From: Seohaeicola saemankumensis
Lineage (GTDB): Bacteria; Pseudomonadota; Alphaproteobacteria; Rhodobacterales; Rhodobacteraceae
Direction of reading: 5' to 3'
NCBI RefSeq assembly: GCF_042678485.1
Contig: NZ_JBHTKR010000003.1
Coordinates: 372,001-436,000, forward strand
DNA: 64,000 nt
Shown here: one piece after another, positions 1 to 9,160 of the stretch
Position numbering within the stretch: the stretch's first letter is position 1
Layout: the number at the start of each line of letters is the position of its first letter
Position numbers and translations under genes: made by a program
The notes under the pieces: model-generated
The model's input: only the letters and a program-made list of their open reading frames with translations
Told to the model about the DNA's origin: nothing
Databases searched by the model: none

Positions 1-1
1 G

Positions 2-1171
2 CGGATGTTGCAGGCGGCGGATGCCTTTCCGATGAACCTGGCCTTCGCGGGCAAGGGCAATGCCTCGCGTCCCGCCGCACTTGAGGAACAGATCCTGGCC
101 GGCGCCTGCGCGCTGAAACTGCACGAGGACTGGGGCACCACGCCTGCCGCCATCGATTGCTGCCTCTCGGTTGCGGATGCGATGGATGTCCAGGTGATGA
201 TCCATACCGACACGCTGAACGAAAGCGGGTTCGTGGAACATACGGTTGCCGCGCTGAAGGGGCGCACGATCCACGCCTTCCATACCGAAGGCGCGGGCGG
301 CGGACATGCCCCCGACATCATCAAGATCTGCGGGCTGCCGAATGTCCTGCCCTCCTCGACCAACCCGACACGGCCTTTCACGGTCAACACGGTGGACGAG
401 CATCTGGACATGCTGATGGTCTGCCACCACTTGGACAAATCCATCCCCGAGGATGTGGCCTTTGCCGAAAGCCGCATCCGGCGCGAGACGATTGCAGCCG
501 AAGACATCCTGCACGACATGGGCGCGTTTTCGATCATCGCGTCCGACAGCCAGGCGATGGGCCGTGTGGGCGAGGTGCTGATCCGCACCTGGCAGACCGC
601 CGACAAGATGCGCAAGCAACGCGGCCGCCTGCCCGAGGAGACGGGCGAGAACGACAATTTCCGGGTGCGCCGCTATATCGCGAAATACACGATCAACCCG
701 GCCATCGCGCATGGGATATCGGCCCATATCGGCAGTATCGAGGTGGGCAAGCGCGCCGACCTGGTGCTGTGGAACCCGGCCTTCTTTGGCGTCAAGCCCG
801 AGATGGTGCTGATGGCGGGCACGATCGTGCTGGCGCAGATGGGCGATCCCAATGCCTCGATCCCGACACCGCAGCCGGTCTATTCGCGGCCCATGTTCGG
901 GGCATACGGCCGTTCCCTGGAACATAGCGCGGTCACCTTCGTGTCCGAGGCGGCGCAGGCCGACGGGATCAGGGGCAAGCTGGGCCTTGCGAAACAGACG
1001 CTGGCCGTCACCAACACGCGCCAGATCGGCAAGGCGGATCTGAAGCTGAACACGGCCACCCCGCATATCGACGTGAACCCCGAAACCTACGAGGTGCGCG
1101 CGGATGGCGTGTTGCTGACATGCGAACCTGCCACGGTTCTGCCGATGGCGCAGCGCTATTTCCTCTATTGA
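2..1171 (+). CDS. ureC: Urease subunit alpha, C-terminal part (5' end outside window)
   Basis: Catalytic subunit of nickel urease, which hydrolyses urea to ammonia and carbamate in the cytoplasm. The reading frame is open from the window edge and about 390 residues are present, against roughly 570 for a complete UreC, so the N-terminal third lies upstream. Active-site elements are visible: the lysine that is carbamylated in GACALKLHEDWG (codon near base 116) with its following metal-ligand His, the HTEGAGGGH nickel-binding segment, the mobile-flap Cys-His in MVCHHLD, and the Asp in SDSQAMGR. It is followed after 18 bases by ureE, as expected for a ureDABCEFG-type operon. Identification is secure; only the start is missing. 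Confidence 0.97.
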   Translation, partial: RMLQAADAFPMNLAFAGKGNASRPAALEEQILAGACALKLHEDWGTTPAAIDCCLSVADAMDVQVMIHTDTLNESGFVEHTVAALKGRTIHAFHTEGAGGGHAPDIIKICGLPNVLPSSTNPTRPFTVNTVDEHLDMLMVCHHLDKSIPEDVAFAESRIRRETIAAEDILHDMGAFSIIASDSQAMGRVGEVLIRTWQTADKMRKQRGRLPEETGENDNFRVRRYIAKYTINPAIAHGISAHIGSIEVGKRADLVLWNPAFFGVKPEMVLMAGTIVLAQMGDPNASIPTPQPVYSRPMFGAYGRSLEHSAVTFVSEAAQADGIRGKLGLAKQTLAVTNTRQIGKADLKLNTATPHIDVNPETYEVRADGVLLTCEPATVLPMAQRYFLY

Positions 1172-1189
1172 TCCGAAAGGCCCGATCCG

Positions 1190-1813
1190 ATGCCCCTGCC
1201 CCATAGCCATCATCTGACCCGCGCCGCCGATCTTCCGCCCGCGACGGATCAGTGCCTTCTGACCTATGATGCACGCTTTCTGCGCCGCAAGCGGCTGGAG
1301 ACGGTGACGGGCGCGCCTTTCCTCATCGACCTGGCGCAGACCGTGTCGGTCGATCAGGGGGATGGCTTCATCCTGTCGGACGGGCGTGTGATCGCTGTAC
1401 AGGCCGCCGCCGAGGCGCTGCTGGAGGTGCGCGGCGCCGATCTGATACGGCTGGCCTGGCACATCGGCAACCGCCACACGCCCTGCCAGATCGAGGCGAC
1501 GCGCCTGCTGATCCAGCGCGACCGCGTCATGCGTGACATGCTGGCCCTGCTGGGGGCAGAGGTGACAGAGGTGACGGAACCCTTCACACCCGAAGGCGGC
1601 GCCTATGGCCATGGCCGCACCCATGGGCACAGCCACGGCGACGCCCATGGCAATCCGGTCGCGGCACACCATACGCATTCGCATGGTGCTGATCAGGACC
1701 ACGCCCATGATCAAGAGCACGAGCATGAACACGGGCACGAGCACGGGCACGGGGACGAGCACGGGCACGAGCAGGGGCATCACCACTATCACCATCATGG
1801 GCATGAACATTGA
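1190..1813 (+). CDS. ureE: Urease accessory protein UreE, nickel metallochaperone
   Basis: UreE delivers Ni2+ to the urease apoprotein complex. The 207-residue protein has the usual two-domain UreE body (about residues 1-135, with GNRHTPCQIE typical of the metal-binding domain) and then an unusually long tail of about 70 residues made almost entirely of His alternating with Gly, Glu, Asp and Ala. Such His-rich tails bind several nickel ions in known UreE proteins and may store the metal. The gene lies between ureC and ureF; its stop codon is one base before the chosen ureF start, which suggests translational coupling. Confidence 0.95.
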   Translation: MPLPHSHHLTRAADLPPATDQCLLTYDARFLRRKRLETVTGAPFLIDLAQTVSVDQGDGFILSDGRVIAVQAAAEALLEVRGADLIRLAWHIGNRHTPCQIEATRLLIQRDRVMRDMLALLGAEVTEVTEPFTPEGGAYGHGRTHGHSHGDAHGNPVAAHHTHSHGADQDHAHDQEHEHEHGHEHGHGDEHGHEQGHHHYHHHGHEH

Positions 1814-1814
1814 G

Positions 1815-2465
1815 ATGATCGCCACACCTCATCTTGTGACCCTGATGCAATGGCTGTCACCCGCCTATCCGGTAGGTGGGTTCAGCTACTCTCATGGTCT
1901 GGAATGGGCCGTGGAAGCAGGCACCATCACCGATGCGGCCACTTTCCAGGAATGGCTGGCCGATATCCTTGAATATGGTACGGGCCGCAATGATGCGATC
2001 CTGCTGGCCGCTGCCTATCGCGCGGTGGATGCGGCCTATCTGACCCATGTGGATGCCGTCGCCCGGGCCCTGGCCCCTTCCGCGGAACGTCTTCTGGAAA
2101 CGACCGCGCAGGGCGCGGCCTTCGTGCGTACGACCGCCGACATCTGGGCGATCGACTTGCCGATGCTGTGCTATCCGGTGGCGGTTGGCCGGGCCGCCGC
2201 CCTGATCGGTGTTGGGCTGGAGCAGGTGCTTCCGCTTTACCTTCACGGCTTTGCCGCAAACCTGACCGGCGCGGCGATGCGACTTGTGCCGCTTGGCCAG
2301 ACCGAAGGCCAGCGTGTGCTGGCAGCGATGACACCACTGTGCGATCTGCTGTCCCAGGAGGCCCTGGGCGGTGATGGCCTGGACGATCTGGGCGGCTGCA
2401 CCGTGATGGCCGATATCGCCGCGATGAAACATGAAACCCAATATACAAGGCTTTTCAGATCATGA
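1815..2465 (+). CDS. ureF: Urease accessory protein UreF
   Basis: UreF works with UreD/UreH and UreG in assembling the nickel centre and gates GTPase-driven activation. The N-terminal segment QWLSPAYPVGGFSYSHGLE is the family signature, and the C-terminal half is helical. About 216 residues from the ATG at 1815; another in-frame ATG at 1803 would add four residues and overlap ureE by 11 bases. I prefer 1815 because the distance to the conserved LTLMQWLSP block matches relatives. The longer open frame that extends back to 1605 is only the shadow of the His codons of ureE. The stop overlaps the ureG start as ATGA. Confidence 0.92.
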   Translation: MIATPHLVTLMQWLSPAYPVGGFSYSHGLEWAVEAGTITDAATFQEWLADILEYGTGRNDAILLAAAYRAVDAAYLTHVDAVARALAPSAERLLETTAQGAAFVRTTADIWAIDLPMLCYPVAVGRAAALIGVGLEQVLPLYLHGFAANLTGAAMRLVPLGQTEGQRVLAAMTPLCDLLSQEALGGDGLDDLGGCTVMADIAAMKHETQYTRLFRS

Positions 2466-3073
2466 CCTCACCCCATGGACCCTTGCGGATCGGCATCGGC
2501 GGCCCTGTCGGCGCGGGCAAGACCACGTTGACCGCCGCCCTGTGCCGCGCATTGCGCGACGACTACTCGGTTGGGGCGATCACCAATGACATCTACACGC
2601 AGGAAGATGCAGAAGCCCTGATGCGGATGCAGGTGCTGCCCCTGGACCGGATCATCGGGGTCGAGACAGGCGGCTGCCCGCATACGGCGATCCGTGAGGA
2701 TGCCTCGATCAATCTGGCCGCTGTGGCCGAGATGCGCGCACGCCACCCCGAGGTAGAGCTGGTCCTGATCGAAAGCGGCGGCGACAACCTGTCGGCCACC
2801 TTCAGCCCGGAACTGGCCGATCTGACGATCTATGTCATCGACGTAGCCGCGGGCGAGGAAATCCCGCGCAAGGGCGGGCCCGCGATCACGCGGTCGGACA
2901 TCCTTGTGATCAACAAGACCGATCTGGCCCCGCATGTGGGCGCCTCGCTTGAGGTGATGGACCGCGACGCCACACGGATGCGGGCGGGCCGGCCTTTCGT
3001 CTTTACCGCGTTGCGCAAAGGCGAAGGGCTTGACGATGTGGTCAGCCTGATCAAGACGATCGGCGGGCTTTGA
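2462..3073 (+). CDS. ureG: Urease accessory GTPase UreG
   Basis: SIMIBI-class GTPase that powers nickel insertion into urease. The P-loop GGPVGAGKTTL is at residues 11-21, the metal-binding CPH motif occurs in ETGGCPHTAIREDAS, and the guanine-specificity motif is NKTDLAPHVG. Full length at 203 residues. It begins inside the ureF stop codon (ATGA overlap) and is the last gene of the urease operon here; a dispersed structured repeat follows 40-65 bases after its stop. Confidence 0.97.
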   Translation: MTSPHGPLRIGIGGPVGAGKTTLTAALCRALRDDYSVGAITNDIYTQEDAEALMRMQVLPLDRIIGVETGGCPHTAIREDASINLAAVAEMRARHPEVELVLIESGGDNLSATFSPELADLTIYVIDVAAGEEIPRKGGPAITRSDILVINKTDLAPHVGASLEVMDRDATRMRAGRPFVFTALRKGEGLDDVVSLIKTIGGL

Positions 3074-3104
3074 GCCGGGAACGCCGCGGGGGTCGCTGTG
3101 GCGG

Positions 3105-3139
3105 TGCCTCCGGCGGGGATATTTGGGGCAAGAAGAAAC
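3105..3139 (+). repeat. Dispersed 3' intergenic repeat, copy 1
   Basis: Contains GGATATTT (3117-3124), three variable bases, then GCAAGAAGAAAC, preceded by GCCTCCGGCGGGG. It sits in the gap after the ureG stop and reads in the ureG direction. It differs from copy 2 (17712-17745) at only two of 34 positions. Similar copies lie at 20859-20923, 26054-26126 and 57085-57125. Confidence 0.8.
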
Positions 3140-3145
3140 CGGCGG

Positions 3146-4408
3146 TCAGGCGCCTGCCGGGGCTTCGAGCAGGATCACGGAACAGGCCGCTTCGTCAAAG
3201 CCGATGACTCCGCCGCCGTTTTCAGCAAGGGCGATCCGGGCGCGGCCGGTTTGACGGTCACCGGCTTCCTGTCGCAGTTGCAGCGACAGTTCGTGGATCA
3301 TCGACAGGCCGGTGGCGCCCACAGGGTGACCCTTGGAGACAAGCCCCCCGGACAGATTGATGGGCATCCGCCCACCCAGCGCCGTGGCGCCGGATTCCAT
3401 CAGCGCGCCGCCCTTGCCATCCTCGCAGAAGCCCAGCATCTCGGCCTGGAAAATCTCGCAGAACGAGGTGGCGTCATGCACCTCGGCGAGGTCGACATCG
3501 GCGGGGGTCAAGCCGGCGGCCGCATAGGCCTTTTGCGCGGCGACACGGGACAGGCCCGGCTCGTCAGGGGCGCGATACTTGCCCCCTGTCAGCACCGAGG
3601 CGCGCACCTTCACGGCGCGGGTCCGGACATCGGCAGGCTGGGCGCGCAGGAAATCTTCTGAACACAGGATCGCCGCCGCCGCACCATCCCCGATCGGCGC
3701 GCACATGGAGCGGGTCAAGGGGTAGGAGATCGGCCGATCCTGCAGCACATCATCCACCGAGACCTTGAAACGATACTGCGCCTTCGGGTTCAGCGATCCG
3801 TGGTGGTGGTTCTTGGATGCGGCGATGGCGATCTGCTGGCGGGTCGTTCCATAGCGCTTCATGTGCCAGGCCGCCTGCATCGCGTAGGTATCCATGAAGA
3901 CCGTGCCGCCAGCCGCCTTTGCGTCGAAAGGCTTGCCCGCCTCCTTGCCACGCGCGGCATAATAGGCCTGCCACTCCTGGGGGTCGAGCTGGTCGATGCC
4001 GCCGTCGAAGATTTCCTGCGTACGGGCGGCGTCACCCGGAAAGAAGGTTTTTTCGACACCTATGGCCAGCGATACCTCGGCCTGGCCCGACAGGATATCC
4101 TTCCAGGCGCCGTGAAAGGCCATTGATGCCGTGGCGCAACCGCCTTCGACATTGATCATTCCCACCCGTTCGGGGAACAGCCCTTCGCGCACCAGCGGCG
4201 TGAAACAGACCTGACCGCGAATGTTGCGCTGCCCAAACGTGCCCATGCCGCAGTTTCCGAACCAGCCCATCTCGATATCCGTACCGGTTTCAAGCCCGGC
4301 ATCGGCCAGGACATCCAGATAGGCTTCGCGGGTCAGTTCCTTGAAACCGGTATCGGGCCGCTTGCCGAAGGCGGTGCAAGAGGTGCCGAGGATATAGACG
4401 TCACGCAT
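3146..4408 (-). CDS. Thiolase-family protein (SCP2/lipid-transfer type acetyl-CoA acetyltransferase)
   Basis: A 420-residue thiolase of the SCP-x/lipid-transfer class, expected to cleave a 3-ketoacyl-CoA with CoA in the last step of beta-oxidation of a branched or cyclic acid. Visible features are the nucleophilic Cys in NVEGGCATASMAF, the HDATSFCEI segment, and the C-terminal NLSGGLVSKGHPVGATG motif carrying the catalytic His. The open frame extends 31 codons further upstream, but the ATG at 4408 has an AAGGAA ribosome site and begins with the family-typical MRDVYILG. Divergent from the TRAP transporter genes, with a dyad in the shared promoter gap. The substrate is unknown. Confidence 0.85.
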   Translation of the reverse strand: MRDVYILGTSCTAFGKRPDTGFKELTREAYLDVLADAGLETGTDIEMGWFGNCGMGTFGQRNIRGQVCFTPLVREGLFPERVGMINVEGGCATASMAFHGAWKDILSGQAEVSLAIGVEKTFFPGDAARTQEIFDGGIDQLDPQEWQAYYAARGKEAGKPFDAKAAGGTVFMDTYAMQAAWHMKRYGTTRQQIAIAASKNHHHGSLNPKAQYRFKVSVDDVLQDRPISYPLTRSMCAPIGDGAAAAILCSEDFLRAQPADVRTRAVKVRASVLTGGKYRAPDEPGLSRVAAQKAYAAAGLTPADVDLAEVHDATSFCEIFQAEMLGFCEDGKGGALMESGATALGGRMPINLSGGLVSKGHPVGATGLSMIHELSLQLRQEAGDRQTGRARIALAENGGGVIGFDEAACSVILLEAPAGA

Positions 4409-4687
4409 GGCGGGTTTCCTTCCAATCCCGGACTGATCCTGGGCCGATCCCGGGGAAATGGTTCCGGTGGTCGATCTTTGTGTTTGACAGCCGCCAAACA
4501 ATCATTTGATTTATGTCATGGAACGAAAATCGCTTCAAGGCATTGATCACGCGATTCGAAACATGGGCCAGAGCAATCAGACAGCTTTCCTGCATGGCCA
4601 GATCATATCGGACGGCTTTTTCCATCAGGGAGGCGGGATGCCGGACGACAAGACATAAACCAACCAACGATCAGGGAGGACGTTGTA
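4409..4687. promoter_or_regulatory. Divergent promoter region, thiolase / dctP
   Basis: A gap of 279 bases between two divergent genes without a convincing ORF. The dyad CAAACAATCATTTG lies at 4495-4508 (10 of 14 positions match its reverse complement) and resembles TetR-family operators. A related dyad in the same register precedes the P450 gene at 10226-10239 (10 of 14 identical). GGGAGGA at 4674-4680 is the ribosome site of dctP. Confidence 0.5.
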
Positions 4688-5734
4688 ATGAAACCGATTT
4701 TCAGGGCTATTGCCATCACGGGCGCCATTGCGGGACTGCTGGCGGGTCACGCAGGCCAGGCGCAGGCGCAGGACTATCCCGCGTTGTCGTTGCGTCTGGC
4801 GCATCCGCTGCCGCAGACATGGCCAGCGGCGGAATGGGACGGCTGGTGGGCCGAGGAGGTCGCCAGGCGGTCCGGCGGAAAGATCCAGATCGAGGTCTTC
4901 TGGGCCGGCCAGATCGGCAGCCTGACCGAGATCAAGTCACTGGTGTCGAATGGCGCGGTTGACCTGGGCGTCTTCGCCCAGGCCGTGCATGCCGAGGAAC
5001 TGCCGCTGACCTCTGTGTCCGCTGGCCTTCTGAATCGTGTATCGGCAAGCCCTGCGGTGGCGGATACCCTGGCGGGCGCGCTTTATGCCACCGATCCCAT
5101 CCGCGACGAGTTGGCGGCACAGAACCTGCATGTCCTGAAATGGACGGTTCCGTCGACCTATACCCTGCAGTGCAACCGTCCGATCAACAGCACGGCAGAC
5201 CTGGCAGGTCTGCGGGTGCGCGCGGTCGGCGGGGCCTATGTTCCGATCTGGATGGAATCCCTTGGCATGGTGCCGACCCGTGTGCAGGCAACCGAAATTC
5301 GGGAAGGTCTGACGCGCGGTACGCTGGACTGCAACTTCGGGCCGATCGAGTGGGCCACCTTCGCAGGGTTCGAAACCGCAGCCCCTTACTGGTCCGACAT
5401 CAACACCGGCAGTTTCACCACCTTCCAGCTTTATATCGCGAAATCGGCCTGGGACGGGTTTCCGCAGAACGTGCGTGACCTGATGACGGATGTGGCCAAG
5501 GAAGCCATGGCCAAGGATCAGGCCGCGCTGGACGCCGTGGCCGCCAAGGCTGTCGATGCCTATAAGGCGGCGGGCGGTCAGATCGTGAACCTGTCGGACA
5601 TGGACGCGCTGGTGGCGAAATCACCCGACATGATCAGCATCTGGGAAGAGCGCATGACCGGGGCCGGGATGGCAGACAAGATTGCCCCCCTTGTCGGGCC
5701 GATGCGTGAGGCGCAGAAATCCTTCCAGAACTGA
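4688..5734 (+). CDS. dctP: TRAP transporter substrate-binding protein, DctP family
   Basis: Periplasmic binding component of a tripartite ATP-independent (TRAP) importer, 348 residues. Residues 1-27 form a Sec signal peptide ending in AQAQA. The body has the DctP fold, including SLRLAHPLPQTW near the N-terminus and LAGLRVRAVGG and GTLDCNFGPIEWATF in the region that normally holds the carboxylate-binding Arg. It heads an operon with dctQ and dctM and is followed by an acyl-CoA ligase, so an organic acid is the likely ligand. The exact solute cannot be read from the sequence. Confidence 0.93.
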   Translation: MKPIFRAIAITGAIAGLLAGHAGQAQAQDYPALSLRLAHPLPQTWPAAEWDGWWAEEVARRSGGKIQIEVFWAGQIGSLTEIKSLVSNGAVDLGVFAQAVHAEELPLTSVSAGLLNRVSASPAVADTLAGALYATDPIRDELAAQNLHVLKWTVPSTYTLQCNRPINSTADLAGLRVRAVGGAYVPIWMESLGMVPTRVQATEIREGLTRGTLDCNFGPIEWATFAGFETAAPYWSDINTGSFTTFQLYIAKSAWDGFPQNVRDLMTDVAKEAMAKDQAALDAVAAKAVDAYKAAGGQIVNLSDMDALVAKSPDMISIWEERMTGAGMADKIAPLVGPMREAQKSFQN

Positions 5735-5806
5735 TGCGTTGTCATGTCACCGGGCGGCCAGGCCGTATTGGCCGCCCTTGCAACGCGCCGCCTGACAGGA
5801 GGGATC

Positions 5807-6289
5807 ATGCTGATTGAACGCGTGGCCAGTGCCGTGGCCGCCATCGCCCTGGCCGTCGTCATGCTGGTCGGGGTTACCGATATCGTTGCAGGCGAAGTCC
5901 TTGGGGTCTTTCTTGCCTTCAAGGTCGACATGTCGGGCACGTTGACGGCGGCAGCCATCTTTTTGGCATGGCCGCTTGTTCAATCACGCAATGAACATAT
6001 CAATGTGGATCTTTTCTCCGGCATTTTCCCACGCTGGAGCCGCATTCTACGCGAAATAATTGCAAAGCTGGCGGGCCTTGTTTTCTTTGCGCTGATCGCG
6101 CGCGGCACCTGGAAGGTTGCCCTGGACAGCCTTGCGATCCGCGAGACATCGGCCGCGACCCTGGGTTATCCGATCTGGCCGGCCAAACTGGCCTGTGCCA
6201 TTGGCGCAAGCCTGGTGCTGCTTGTCATCACCCTTCAGATCGGGCGGTTGATCCTGCAGATGCGGCATGACCGGAACGGGCATTCCTGA
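5807..6289 (+). CDS. dctQ: TRAP transporter small permease, DctQ family
   Basis: Four-helix small membrane subunit of the TRAP transporter, about 160 residues. Hydrophobic segments occur near residues 5-25, 40-55, 85-105 and 130-150; NEHINVDLF is typical of the family. The frame is open from 5744, but the ATG at 5807 directly follows an AGGAGGG ribosome site (5797-5803) and starts with MLIERV, so it is preferred although the spacer is short. Its TGA overlaps the dctM ATG (TGATG), showing translational coupling. Confidence 0.88.
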   Translation: MLIERVASAVAAIALAVVMLVGVTDIVAGEVLGVFLAFKVDMSGTLTAAAIFLAWPLVQSRNEHINVDLFSGIFPRWSRILREIIAKLAGLVFFALIARGTWKVALDSLAIRETSAATLGYPIWPAKLACAIGASLVLLVITLQIGRLILQMRHDRNGHS

Positions 6290-7593
6290 TGGGGGGACTG
6301 GAGACAGGCCTGATCGCATTCGCGGCACTTCTGGGATTGCTGGCCATGGGCGTGCCTGTCGCCTTCGCACTGGGGGTTGTTGCGGCCGCCGGGATGTATC
6401 TGACGATCGGGGCCAATTTTCTGTTCACGACATTTCAGACCACGCCCTACACGCTGACAAGCGACTATACATTCGTTGTCGTCCCGATGTTCGTGCTGAT
6501 GGGCGGGATCGCCGGGCGCGCAGGCATCATCAGCGATCTTTACACCGCCGCGCATTACATGCTGGACCGGATCAAGGGCAGTCTGCTGATGGCAACGATC
6601 ATCGCCCAGGCTGGCTTTGCCGCGGCTTCGGGATCAACCGTCGTGGCCTCCAGCGTTTTCACGCGCATGGCCCTGCCCGAGATGCTGCGCTTTGGCTACA
6701 ATGGCGGGATCGCGGGCGGCTGCATCGCCGCGGCTGGCACACTTGCGGGACTGATCCCGCCCTCGATCGCGATGGTGCTGTACGCGATGCTGACCACGCA
6801 GCCGGTGGGCGAGTTGCTGATCGCGGGCATCATCCCCGGCGTGCTGACGGCGGCGGCCTACATGGTCGGGGTACGGGTCATGCTGATCTTTCGCCCCGAA
6901 TGGGCGCCGCCATCGAAGATGACGATCACATGGGGGATGCGCGGCCGCGCCATGGCAAAGGTCTGGAGCGTGCTTTTGCTGATGACCCTGGTGATGGGTG
7001 GCATCTATGGCGGCTACTATCCGCCGTCGGCTGCCGGGGCCGTGGGTGCGGCGGGCGCGCTGGTCATCGCGCTGTCGATGCGCCGTATCGGCGGGCGCGA
7101 CATCTGGGAGTCGTTGCTGGAAGCGGCGCGCATCTCGGCGATGATCTTTGCCATCGTGATCGCGGGCCTGATCTTCAGCCGGTTCCTGCTGATCAGCGGC
7201 TTCATCGGCGAGGTGCGGGCCCTTGTCATTGCCAGCGAACTGGGTGTGACCGGGTTCCTGCTGGTGACGATCGCGATCTTCCTTGTGCTGGGGATGTTCA
7301 TCGACTCCGTCTCGCTTCTGGTGATCGCGGTGCCGTTTCTTTACCCCATCGCCCAGGCGTTGCAGATCGACCCGATCTGGTTCGCCGTGATCATCATCAA
7401 GCTGATCGAGATCGCGGCCATCACGCCCCCCGTCGGGCTGAACCTCTATGCCGTTCTGGCAGCGGCCAATGGCGTGCTGCGACCGGCAGAATTGTTTCGC
7501 GGGATCACGCCGTTTATCGTGATCGAGTTCGTGGTGCTGGGCCTGCTGATCGCCTTTCCGGCGCTGGTCACATGGCTGCCGACAACAATGTAG
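6289..7593 (+). CDS. dctM: TRAP transporter large permease, DctM family
   Basis: Large transport subunit of 434 residues with about 12 hydrophobic segments, of the ion-transporter superfamily. DctM hallmarks are VVPMFVLMG near residue 65, GSTVASSVFTRMALPEM around 115-130 (here with an extra Val), and GLIPPSIAMVLYA. It moves the solute captured by DctP inward with Na+ or H+. It overlaps dctQ by one base and lies 13 bases before the acyl-CoA ligase, so uptake and CoA activation are probably co-expressed. Confidence 0.94.
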   Translation: MGGLETGLIAFAALLGLLAMGVPVAFALGVVAAAGMYLTIGANFLFTTFQTTPYTLTSDYTFVVVPMFVLMGGIAGRAGIISDLYTAAHYMLDRIKGSLLMATIIAQAGFAAASGSTVVASSVFTRMALPEMLRFGYNGGIAGGCIAAAGTLAGLIPPSIAMVLYAMLTTQPVGELLIAGIIPGVLTAAAYMVGVRVMLIFRPEWAPPSKMTITWGMRGRAMAKVWSVLLLMTLVMGGIYGGYYPPSAAGAVGAAGALVIALSMRRIGGRDIWESLLEAARISAMIFAIVIAGLIFSRFLLISGFIGEVRALVIASELGVTGFLLVTIAIFLVLGMFIDSVSLLVIAVPFLYPIAQALQIDPIWFAVIIIKLIEIAAITPPVGLNLYAVLAAANGVLRPAELFRGITPFIVIEFVVLGLLIAFPALVTWLPTTM

Positions 7594-7606
7594 GAAGGAT
7601 GAAGAC

Positions 7607-9160
7607 ATGACCGAACTGCTGGATCAGCCTTTCGTGAACATCAGCGACATGCTGGCCCAACATGGGCGTTTCAAGGCAAAACGTCTGGCCGTGGTCTGTG
7701 GAGACGACAGCCGGACATGGGGCGATTTCGACCGCAACATCAGCCGCGTCGCCCATGCGCTGATCGCGGATGGTTTGCAGCGCGGCGACCGGGTGGCGGT
7801 GCTGATGGACAACGCCGTCGAGATGCTTGAGGTGGTGTTCGGCGTGATCCGCGCGGGCGGTTGCGCCGTGCCATTGTCGGGGCTGCTGACCGGCGCGCAG
7901 ATGGCGGGCCTGATCACGGACAGCCGTGCAGCGCGTGCTTTCGCCAGCGCGGGTTTCCGCGAACGGCTGGATGACGTGCGCGACGATCTGGGGCAGGTCA
8001 CGTGCTGGGTCGGCTTCGGCTTCACCGGCGCGGGCTGGACCACGCTTGAGGATTTCATCGCAGGCCAACCCGACACGGTGCCCGGCATACGCCACCGTCC
8101 GGGTGATGATTTCAACATCATCTATTCCTCGGGCACCACGGGTCTGCCCAAGGGGATCGTGCAGACCCATGCCGCGCGGCTGCATTTTGCGTTTTCCAAC
8201 GCGATCGAGCTGGGCATCACCTCGGACGCGCGGACGCTGACCACGACCTCGCTTTATTCCAACGGGACATGGATCGTGATGCTGCCCACGCTTTTTGCAG
8301 GCGGCACGCTGCATGTGATGCCCGCCTTCGATCCGGCGGGCTTTCTGGATACTGTCAAGGCGCAGCAGATCACCCACAGCTTCATGGTACCCGCACAGTT
8401 CATCATGATCCTGGATCATCCGGCCATGGAGGCCGCCGATACAACCTCGTTGCAGCGGGTCGTCTGCGCCGGGTCCCCCTTGCGGCGGGACGTGAAAAAG
8501 AAGGTGCTGGAGCGTCTGACGCCGGGGCTGTGCGAGCTCTATGGCTTTTCCGAAGGCTTCGCCGCCGTCCTGAAACCCGGTGAGCCTGACGACAAGTTTG
8601 CAACCGTCGGTATACCCGTGATGGGCTTCGACCTGCGGGTGATCGACGAGGAAGGGCGTGAATGCCCACCCGGCAAACCCGGAGAGATCGTGGGCTATGG
8701 CGCGGGGATGCTGCGCGAATACAACGGCCAGCCCGCGCTGACCGAGGCGCTGATCTGGCGCGACGAACACGGACGGACCTTCATCCGGTCGGGCGATGTG
8801 GGCGTGCTGGATCAGGACGGGTACCTGACCATCATCGACCGCAAGAAGGACATGATCATCTCGGGCGGTTTCAACGTCTTTCCCACGGATGTCGAAGCGG
8901 TGGTGGGCCAGCATCCCGATGTGGCCGATGTCTGCGTCATCGGCGTGCCGCATGACAAATGGGGCGAGACATGCCTGGCCCTGGTGATCCCGCGCGGACA
9001 GGCTGACCCCGAGGCCGTCAAGGCATGGTCGAATGAACGACTGGCGAAATACCAGCGTCTGCATGCCGTGGAAATCAGGCAGGACTTTCCGCGCAATGCC
9101 CTGGGCAAGGTGCTTAAACGCCTGCTGCGCGATCCCTATTGGGCCGATGCCCGGATATGA
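7607..9160 (+). CDS. AMP-binding acyl-CoA synthetase / CoA ligase
   Basis: ANL-superfamily ligase of 517 residues that activates a carboxylic acid with ATP to the acyl-AMP and then the CoA thioester. The P-loop-like A3 motif is YSSGTTGLPKGIVQTH near residue 170; LYGFSEGF is A5; GDVGVLDQDGYLTIIDRKKDMI with SGGFNVFPTDVE covers the A7-A8 hinge; and the catalytic Lys lies in NALGKVLKR near the C-terminus. Substrate class (fatty, aromatic or cyclic acid) is not determinable by eye. It follows dctPQM directly, which supports activation of the imported solute. Its stop overlaps the next small ORF as ATGA. Confidence 0.92.
   Translation: MTELLDQPFVNISDMLAQHGRFKAKRLAVVCGDDSRTWGDFDRNISRVAHALIADGLQRGDRVAVLMDNAVEMLEVVFGVIRAGGCAVPLSGLLTGAQMAGLITDSRAARAFASAGFRERLDDVRDDLGQVTCWVGFGFTGAGWTTLEDFIAGQPDTVPGIRHRPGDDFNIIYSSGTTGLPKGIVQTHAARLHFAFSNAIELGITSDARTLTTTSLYSNGTWIVMLPTLFAGGTLHVMPAFDPAGFLDTVKAQQITHSFMVPAQFIMILDHPAMEAADTTSLQRVVCAGSPLRRDVKKKVLERLTPGLCELYGFSEGFAAVLKPGEPDDKFATVGIPVMGFDLRVIDEEGRECPPGKPGEIVGYGAGMLREYNGQPALTEALIWRDEHGRTFIRSGDVGVLDQDGYLTIIDRKKDMIISGGFNVFPTDVEAVVGQHPDVADVCVIGVPHDKWGETCLALVIPRGQADPEAVKAWSNERLAKYQRLHAVEIRQDFPRNALGKVLKRLLRDPYWADARI

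Noticed and set aside
7568..9064. A 498-codon minus-strand frame across the acyl-CoA ligase gene
   Set aside because: Shadow of the ligase; no family motif and no ribosome site.
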